A stretch of 10,664 nt of DNA, taken from NCBI GenBank assembly GCA_964538885.1, contig CAZIHR010000088.1, positions 1 to 10,664 on the forward strand. The letters are read 5' to 3'. This DNA is from JAPOPJ01 sp964538885. GTDB taxonomy: Archaea; Thermoproteota; Nitrososphaeria; Nitrososphaerales; Nitrosopumilaceae. The notes under the pieces are model-generated. The model saw only the letters and a program-made list of their open reading frames with translations. It ran no database searches and had not been told where the DNA came from. The position numbers were made by a program, and so were the translations under genes. Below, piece by piece: positions 7,151-10,664 of the stretch (positions within the stretch are counted from its first letter, which is position 1; the number at the start of each line of letters is the position of its first letter).

Positions 7151-7770
7151 TACTCCATTTCCTCTTCACTTGCTTTTGTCTCAAAATCATCTATCTCATA
7201 TTTCATGGGTTCGTCTTCTTTCAGTTCGCCCCTCTCTATGAGAATCTGTCGTGCCAAGAGCCAGTAGATGGTAGCTAGTGCTTTTCTTCCCCTATTGTTT
7301 GCGGGAATTATCAAATCCAACTTTGATGTGATGTTGTCTGTGTTGGCAACACCTATTACTGGTATTCCTGCATTTGTGGCTTCTGTAACTGCTTGTTCGT
7401 CAACTTGGGGGTCGGAGATTAAAATCAGCTTTGGCTCTATATAGTATGGTAATGACGGGTTTGTAAGCGTACCTGGCATGAATCTACCTAGTAGCTTCTT
7501 TGTACCTAGCATCTCACAAAACTTTTCAATCGGTGTGTTTGCGTATTGCCTGCCAGAGCAGACGATAATATTTTCGGCCCCGATTCTATTGATGAATTTT
7601 GCAGCAACATTGATCTTCTCTATTGTGATGTCCAGATCTAGCATGTATAGTCCTTCTGGACTGGCTCTTGTTATGAATGGCTTCATAAATTTGGTCTTTA
7701 CTTGTGTTCCGACTCTTATTCCTGTGGACAGGATCTTCTTTTTGATGTCTGTCATCTCTTGTTGACTCAT
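7150..7770 (-). CDS. rpsB: 30S ribosomal protein S2 (archaeal uS2)
   Basis: This 206-residue protein matches archaeal/eukaryal uS2. It has the N-terminal GTQVKTKFMKPFI region, LYMLDLDITIEKI (about 42-54), SGRQYANTPIEKF (about 72-84, compare SRQ.G..PV.KF), YIEPKLILISDP (about 110-121), an IPVIGVANTDN stretch and the final NNRGRKALATIYWLLARQIL helix. S2 bridges head and body of the small subunit. The last 25 residues are acidic (EDEP, EEEME), as is common in archaeal S2. The ATG lies 7 nt after the eno stop; GGAG sits rather far upstream, so translation may be coupled. The stop overlaps the MEMO start by one base. S2 next to enolase and RpoN is a widely seen archaeal arrangement. Confidence 0.95.
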   Translation of the reverse strand: MSQQEMTDIKKKILSTGIRVGTQVKTKFMKPFITRASPEGLYMLDLDITIEKINVAAKFINRIGAENIIVCSGRQYANTPIEKFCEMLGTKKLLGRFMPGTLTNPSLPYYIEPKLILISDPQVDEQAVTEATNAGIPVIGVANTDNITSKLDLIIPANNRGRKALATIYWLLARQILIERGELKEDEPMKYEIDDFETKASEEEME

Positions 7771-7777
7771 GATGATT

Positions 7778-9016
7778 TTAAATCTCCATCATTCCACATA
7801 TTAAATCATGCTCTGATAGACGTACAAGCTCATTTAATTTTGCCACTCTTTCTCCTCCTACTATGCCTGCCTTGAGCATCTTTGAGCCTGTAGCCAAGCT
7901 GATGTGAGATATGTGTGAATCAGTAGCTTCACCAGATCTATGTGATGTAATTAATTTGATGTTGTTGGAATTTGCCATGTCTGCAAACTTGAGGGCATCA
8001 TACAGGCTTCCTGCTTGATTCACTTTGAGAATTGCGGCATTACATGACTTTGCATCTATTGCTTTTGCCAAAATATCTTTGTTTGTTACGGTTAGATCAT
8101 CACCTGTAATCAGCGTATGGGGGAACTTTGTGGTCAACTCTGCCATGTCTCCAAATGCCTCCTCGTGTACTGCATCTTCTGCATAGATGATTTTGTAGTC
8201 GCGAATGATTCTTGATACAAACTCTATCTGATCTTCTGGTGAATTTTCAAATCCTGCTCTGTCATATGTGTATAGTTGTCTCTTCTCATCCCATTGTGTG
8301 GATGATGCAAAATCTACTCCCAATGATACCTCCTTTCCAAGTGTGAATCCCAAACTTTCACATGCTTTTGCGGCCATCTCAAGAGCTTCTGAATTGTTTA
8401 CTTTTGGTGCCCATCCGCCTTCGTCCCCTCTTCCATTTGTAAATTTGGGATCGACTTTTTCCAACATGTTTCGAAGTTGCCGATGTATTGATATGTTGGT
8501 GTCAATTGCCTCCCTGATTGTCTTGGCACCTGTTGCACAAACTAATATCTCCTGTATGTCTGGCGTGCCCGGTCCGGCATGTGCACCACCCCCGAGAATA
8601 TTTCCAAGTGGGAAGGGAAATTTGAAATTTCTTTTGGGTGCAAGTGTTCTGTATAGTGGCATATCTGATGCTTTGGATGCAGATTCCATTGTTGCAATTG
8701 TTACTGCAAATGCAAGTGCCCCGCCAATTTTTGAATAGTTGGGTGTCTGGTCTGCATTACTTAGGATATCGTGGATGCCTTTCAGATCAGATGATTCCAT
8801 ACCTATGAGCTTTGCAGAATTTTCCTCAAGTATATGAAGACTGTCTTCTGGTCTATTGTTTGGAAAGCTTATTGCTTCGTGTTTGCCAACACTAGCACCT
8901 GAAGGTGCACAAACCCTTCCCAAAAATGTATTATCTGAAATTATATCTACTTCGATGGTCTTGTTTCCCCTGCTGTTGTATATGATGCGTCCGTCAACTC
9001 TGGTTATTTTTGCCAA
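7778..9016 (-). CDS. eno: Enolase (phosphopyruvate hydratase)
   Basis: This 412-residue enolase interconverts 2-phosphoglycerate and phosphoenolpyruvate; in an autotroph it would mostly serve gluconeogenesis. Visible features are the N-terminal SGASVGKHEA loop (39-48), GGGAHAGPGTPDIQE (142-156, H146), GDEGGWAP (197-204, catalytic E199), metal ligands D235, E280 and D306 or D307 (TGDD), the catalytic base K331 (ILKVNQAG), SHRSGE (358-363) and K382 before the GGERVAKLNELVR tail. The start is a TTG one base after the rpoN stop. An in-frame stop lies only three codons upstream and the N-terminus AKITRVDGRIIYNSRGN begins directly behind it, so no other start fits. The catalytic set appears complete. 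Confidence 0.96.
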   Translation of the reverse strand: MAKITRVDGRIIYNSRGNKTIEVDIISDNTFLGRVCAPSGASVGKHEAISFPNNRPEDSLHILEENSAKLIGMESSDLKGIHDILSNADQTPNYSKIGGALAFAVTIATMESASKASDMPLYRTLAPKRNFKFPFPLGNILGGGAHAGPGTPDIQEILVCATGAKTIREAIDTNISIHRQLRNMLEKVDPKFTNGRGDEGGWAPKVNNSEALEMAAKACESLGFTLGKEVSLGVDFASSTQWDEKRQLYTYDRAGFENSPEDQIEFVSRIIRDYKIIYAEDAVHEEAFGDMAELTTKFPHTLITGDDLTVTNKDILAKAIDAKSCNAAILKVNQAGSLYDALKFADMANSNNIKLITSHRSGEATDSHISHISLATGSKMLKAGIVGGERVAKLNELVRLSEHDLICGMMEI

Positions 9017-9017
9017 T

Positions 9018-9254
9018 CTATTCTAACTCAGCTTGGACTTCTTGGTATCTCTTCTGTATTGCCTCATAGAATGGAATTACTTGCTGGCTTGTCTCCACAG
9101 TTGATAGCAGCATTCTGCGGCAACAATATCTGTGAATATGCAATGATTCCAAAATTTCAACTGGATTCTTGTCCGTCTTTGCCTCTTTTTGATAATCTTC
9201 ATACTTGTCTGCAATCAAATTCCCACAAGTAAAGCATCTTATTGGAATTAGCAT
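9018..9254 (-). CDS. rpoN: DNA-directed RNA polymerase subunit N (Rpb10 homologue)
   Basis: This small zinc-binding polymerase subunit of 78 residues (Rpo10/RpoN) helps hold the Rpo3-Rpo11 platform. The zinc site is CFTCG (C7, C10) with RYCCRRM (C44, C45), and the opening MLIPIRCFTCGNLI is typical. An ATG 36 nt further upstream is in frame, but it lies beyond the predicted TATA box and adds a hydrophobic stretch foreign to the family. The ATG at 9254 is about 28 nt from the centre of the TATA element, so the mRNA is probably leaderless. The C-terminus is about ten residues longer than typical and ends in a charged helix (EAIQKRYQEVQAELE). It is the first gene of the operon. Confidence 0.95.
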   Translation of the reverse strand: MLIPIRCFTCGNLIADKYEDYQKEAKTDKNPVEILESLHIHRYCCRRMLLSTVETSQQVIPFYEAIQKRYQEVQAELE

Positions 9255-9277
9255 ACGAACGAAGAGACAACCAAGGA

Positions 9278-9286
9278 TTATAAAAA
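9278..9286. promoter_or_regulatory. Shared divergent TATA element (rpoN operon and tRNA-Leu)
   Basis: TTATAAAAA on the plus strand reads TTTTTATAA on the minus strand. Its centre (9282) is about 25 nt before the 5' end of tRNA-Leu at 9307 and about 28 nt before the rpoN ATG at 9254. Both distances match the archaeal TATA-to-start spacing. No second TATA-like element is visible in the 52-bp gap, so one element probably serves both directions, with flanking BRE bases deciding polarity. Confidence 0.6.
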
Positions 9287-9306
9287 CCATGCAAGCAATT
9301 TTTTGT

Positions 9307-9391
9307 GCGGGCGTTGCCCAGCCTGGCCAAAGGCGCTAGCTTGAGGGGCTAGTCTCTTAGGAGTTCGTGGGTTCAAATCCCATCGCCCGCA
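9307..9391 (+). tRNA. tRNA-Leu (anticodon GAG)
   Basis: A full type II cloverleaf of 85 nt is visible. The acceptor stem GCGGGCG pairs with CGCCCGC (9384-9390), with discriminator A9391. A D arm starts GCCC and closes GGC. The anticodon stem CTAGC/GCTAG (9336-9340, 9348-9352) encloses loop TTGAGGG with anticodon GAG at 9343-9345, reading CUC and CUU Leu codons. A long variable arm around TCTCTTAGGAG and a T arm with TTCAAAT follow. CCA is not encoded, and no intron is needed for folding. It diverges from the rpoN operon and converges on the translin gene. Confidence 0.96.
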
Positions 9392-9398
9392 CTACATG

Positions 9399-9407
9399 TT
9401 ATTTTTT
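9399..9407 (+). terminator. T-tract downstream of tRNA-Leu
   Basis: Six T in a row at 9402-9407, preceded by TTA, start about 8 nt after the tRNA 3' end on the plus strand. This is the usual short oligo-T termination signal for archaeal stable RNA genes. Confidence 0.55.
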
Positions 9408-9417
9408 AAGCTTGTTT

Positions 9418-9472
9418 AGTTAACCCAAATGTGCCACAAATCATGTCATTATGGAGACAATTTGGGTTAACT
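9418..9472. repeat. Perfect 13-bp inverted repeat across the translin stop codon
   Basis: AGTTAACCCAAAT (9418-9430) and its exact reverse complement (9460-9472) flank 29 bases. The right arm contains the translin stop codon (9467-9469). In RNA it would form a long-loop hairpin at the 3' end of the translin message and between two converging genes. It could be a 3'-end stabiliser or pause site, an attachment or recombination site, or the remnant ends of a small mobile element. No long T-run follows on the minus strand, so it is not a classical terminator. Confidence 0.8.
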
Positions 9473-10075
9473 GTTGTTTAGAACGTTGATCAGATCTGTC
9501 CGTCTCTTCTCTTCGGTGATTACACCTCTTGCATCATCCACGAGTGCTCTTCCCACATCCGTCTTTCTCCTAGCTTCTTTGAGCACTTTGTCATATGTGG
9601 TAAATGGATACAGGTGCATATACATCTCCTCCATTACTACAAATACTCTTGTTGCTTCCTCAAGATCACCGGTTCTTATTTTATCTAAGATTACTCTTTT
9701 GAGCTCCCCTATGCAGTCTAGCAGGCCGAGAATGTATGATTCGGGCATTACTTTGAGTTTTGTATCTGATGGAATGGATCTATTATCTAGTATTGAGATG
9801 AGGCATGCTGCCTCTACATATTCTTGCTCTGGTATTATCATGTATCTTTGCAGATCGCCTGTTGCCTTTTTCTTGTATTTTTCTATCAGTATTCCGGCAC
9901 GCTTTATGCTTGCCTTTGCAGATTTGATGTCCCCCTCATGTACTGAAATTATTGATCTACTGCACAGTATGACTATCTCTCTTGTATTTCTTAACAAAAA
10001 TTCCCTGTCATCTTGGGCTTTTGCAAGCAATTTTGAAATTTTATCTAGGGATGTCTTTACATTTTTCAAGGTCAT
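9467..10075 (-). CDS. Translin family protein
   Basis: This 202-residue, almost entirely helical protein matches the translin/TRAX fold. Family features are TREIVILCSRSIISVHEGDIKSA (31-53), EQEYVEAACL (83-92), YILGLLDCIGELKR (114-127, the D..GE..R signature), RTGDLEEATRVFVVMEEMY (134-152) and the closing RKTDVGRALVDDARGVITEEKRR (170-192). Translins form octameric barrels that bind RNA or single-stranded DNA, and archaeal and TRAX members can be endoribonucleases. Acidic residues at the matching helices (E85, E88, D120, E124) could form such a site, though I cannot prove activity from sequence. The ATG has no Shine-Dalgarno sequence; a TATA box 24 nt upstream suggests a leaderless mRNA. An IS66-like element begins about 50 bp upstream, and the stop lies in an inverted repeat. 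Confidence 0.88.
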   Translation of the reverse strand: MTLKNVKTSLDKISKLLAKAQDDREFLLRNTREIVILCSRSIISVHEGDIKSAKASIKRAGILIEKYKKKATGDLQRYMIIPEQEYVEAACLISILDNRSIPSDTKLKVMPESYILGLLDCIGELKRVILDKIRTGDLEEATRVFVVMEEMYMHLYPFTTYDKVLKEARRKTDVGRALVDDARGVITEEKRRTDLINVLNNS

Positions 10076-10094
10076 ATTGAATGCTTTACATTGC

Positions 10095-10103
10095 TAAAAT
10101 AAA
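10095..10103 (-). promoter_or_regulatory. TATA box of the translin gene
   Basis: On the minus strand TTTATTTTA is centred 24 nt before the translin ATG, the spacing for a leaderless archaeal transcript. It lies between the IS end (10125) and the gene, so the core promoter seems to have survived the insertion, while anything further upstream was displaced. Confidence 0.5.
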
Positions 10104-10124
10104 GCCGTTTAGTATTATCTCAAG

Positions 10125-10148
10125 GTAAGTGTTAACCTGATTTGTGCC
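10125..10148. repeat. Terminal inverted repeat of the IS (tail end)
   Basis: The stretch from GTAAG to TTTGTGCC is the non-coding tip between the chromosome and the transposase stop codon. The partner repeat is beyond the window, so its exact length is not known; I set it by the start pattern and the distance to the stop codon. Confidence 0.5.
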
Positions 10149-10150
10149 GT

Positions 10151-10664
10151 CTAGACGTACCTTGCAATCTCTTGGAGGTAGTCGAGTCCGCGGTTTTTCC
10201 ATGTCGAAACGCACGAGAACAGATTGCCCATCCATGCCATGGTACCCTTGGCCCTTATGCCGCCGCGTATCTTCCTGTGCACGACTATCTCGCACAGGCC
10301 GCGCTCCACCGCGTTGTTCGTGGGCTGTACGCGCGGATCTAGTACAAACGCGAACAGGTTGGGCAGCGCCCTGCCGAGCTTTCCCATGAATTTCCCGACA
10401 GCGCCGTGGTTTTTGCACCCGCGCAACATCGCGCGGACCCGCGCGTGCAGCTTGCGGCGCACCATGCGGCGCCGCGCGCCCGACATGCGCGCCGACGCGG
10501 CGCCGCGCGCGTCGGCGTATATCCGCCGGAGCGTTTCGAGTGCCCCGGCGCATTTTTTGCACCTACATGCCTCCGAGGCGTGCCGCATCTCCCGGATTAT
10601 GTGTGCCCAGCACCGCTGTATGCGGTATCTTTTGTACGGCACCCATCCGTCGCAGACGAGGATC
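10151..10664 (-). CDS. IS66-family-like DDE transposase, C-terminal part
   Basis: The last 170 residues of a transposase are visible; the gene runs off the right edge. The visible part opens ILVCDGW, whose Asp is the likely second catalytic residue, then YRIQRCWAHIIRE, typical of the IS66 TnpC core. A Cys-rich CRCKKC and a long Arg-rich helical insertion follow. VQPTNNAVERGL then holds the likely catalytic Glu, with the family tail VHRKIRGGIRAKGTMAWMGNLFSCVSTWKNRGLDYLQEI. The frame is open through all visible sequence, with no stops or frameshifts, so the copy could be intact. Codons are strongly GC-ending, unlike every other gene here, indicating origin from a GC-rich genome. It is transcribed toward the translin gene, so read-through could affect that gene. 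The apparent GTG start near 10642 is internal to the domain and not real. Confidence 0.85.
   Translation of the reverse strand, partial: ILVCDGWVPYKRYRIQRCWAHIIREMRHASEACRCKKCAGALETLRRIYADARGAASARMSGARRRMVRRKLHARVRAMLRGCKNHGAVGKFMGKLGRALPNLFAFVLDPRVQPTNNAVERGLCEIVVHRKIRGGIRAKGTMAWMGNLFSCVSTWKNRGLDYLQEIARYV

Larger units (their letters stand above)
10125..10664 (-). mobile_element. IS66-like insertion sequence, one end in window (partial)
   Basis: At 10125 the AT-rich chromosome gives way to very GC-rich DNA with runs of GCG and CGC. The boundary reads GTAAGTGTTAACC. IS66-family ends characteristically begin with GTAA, and the transposase stop lies 26 nt inside it, as expected for the tail end of the element. 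IS66 elements make 8-bp target duplications, so the chromosomal bases ATCTCAAG (10117-10124) would be one copy; the other lies outside the window. The family is inferred from transposase motifs, and the full length is unknown. Confidence 0.75.

Noticed and set aside
8268..8738. 156-codon frame opposite eno
   Set aside because: This is an antisense shadow of a gene with intact enolase motifs throughout the same bases.
9255..9290. 12-codon upstream extension of RpoN
   Set aside because: It would read through the predicted TATA box and adds residues foreign to the family, whose N-terminus is MLIPIRCFTCG.
9474..10097. 207-codon open frame opposite the translin gene
   Set aside because: It covers the translin gene almost exactly on the other strand, and its composition is Ser/Leu-rich as expected of an antisense shadow. 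The minus-strand frame has clear translin motifs.
10086..10562. Long Arg/Ala-rich frame over the transposase
   Set aside because: Stop codons are rare in GC-rich DNA in all frames. The frame ending at 10151 carries the DDE transposase motifs, and this one carries none.
1..10664. CRISPR array, toxin-antitoxin pair or phage module
   Set aside because: I saw no regularly spaced direct repeats, no small paired genes and no phage structural genes. Apart from the IS, the region is ordinary housekeeping DNA.

Overview
The window looks like chromosomal DNA of an ammonia-oxidising-type archaeon (Nitrososphaerota/Thaumarchaeota, perhaps a Nitrosopumilales relative). The reasons are an archaeal RNA polymerase subunit N, an archaeal S2 protein, an archaeal-type GluRS, an archaeal translin, a type II tRNA-Leu without an encoded CCA, leaderless TATA promoters, and the archaeal form of the mevalonate pathway (mevalonate kinase plus isopentenyl phosphate kinase). 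Apart from the right-hand end the DNA is AT-rich. The lineage call is my inference; no search was run.

Layout. Bases 1-410 hold no recognisable gene: a hairpin plus T-tract ends a rightward transcript at 8-36, and a T-tract on the minus strand at 138-154 probably ends the large leftward operon. Bases 411-9254 are one tightly packed leftward unit. In transcription order it is rpoN, eno (enolase), rpsB (S2), a MEMO-family gene, mvk, ipk, idi, a GGPP synthase gene, gltX (GluRS) and a FAH-family hydrolase gene. Neighbouring genes overlap by 1-4 nt or are 1-23 nt apart. Three starts (eno, mvk, gltX) appear to be TTG codons placed at or just after the upstream stop codon. Just upstream of rpoN, a single AT-rich TATA element can serve both the leftward operon and a rightward tRNA-Leu(GAG) gene.

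The operon's core is isoprenoid lipid synthesis. Mevalonate kinase makes phosphomevalonate, IPK makes IPP from isopentenyl phosphate, IDI makes DMAPP, and the prenyltransferase makes the C20 GGPP used for archaeal membrane lipids. The intervening phosphomevalonate dehydratase and decarboxylase, and HMG-CoA reductase, are not in the window. Around this core are genes for transcription (RpoN), translation (S2, GluRS) and glycolysis/gluconeogenesis (enolase), which suggests growth-linked expression.

Right of the tRNA lies a leftward translin-family gene, with a perfect 13-bp inverted repeat across its stop codon. About 50 bp upstream of its start, an IS66-like insertion sequence begins: strikingly GC-rich, with a 5'-GTAAG terminus at 10125. 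Its transposase runs off the window's right edge.

I found no clearly new defence, CRISPR or toxin-antitoxin system. The most notable points are an IDI whose catalytic cysteine position is alanine, the shared divergent promoter, the TTG/stop-coupled starts, the IS boundary, and an inverted repeat that resembles the IS terminus.
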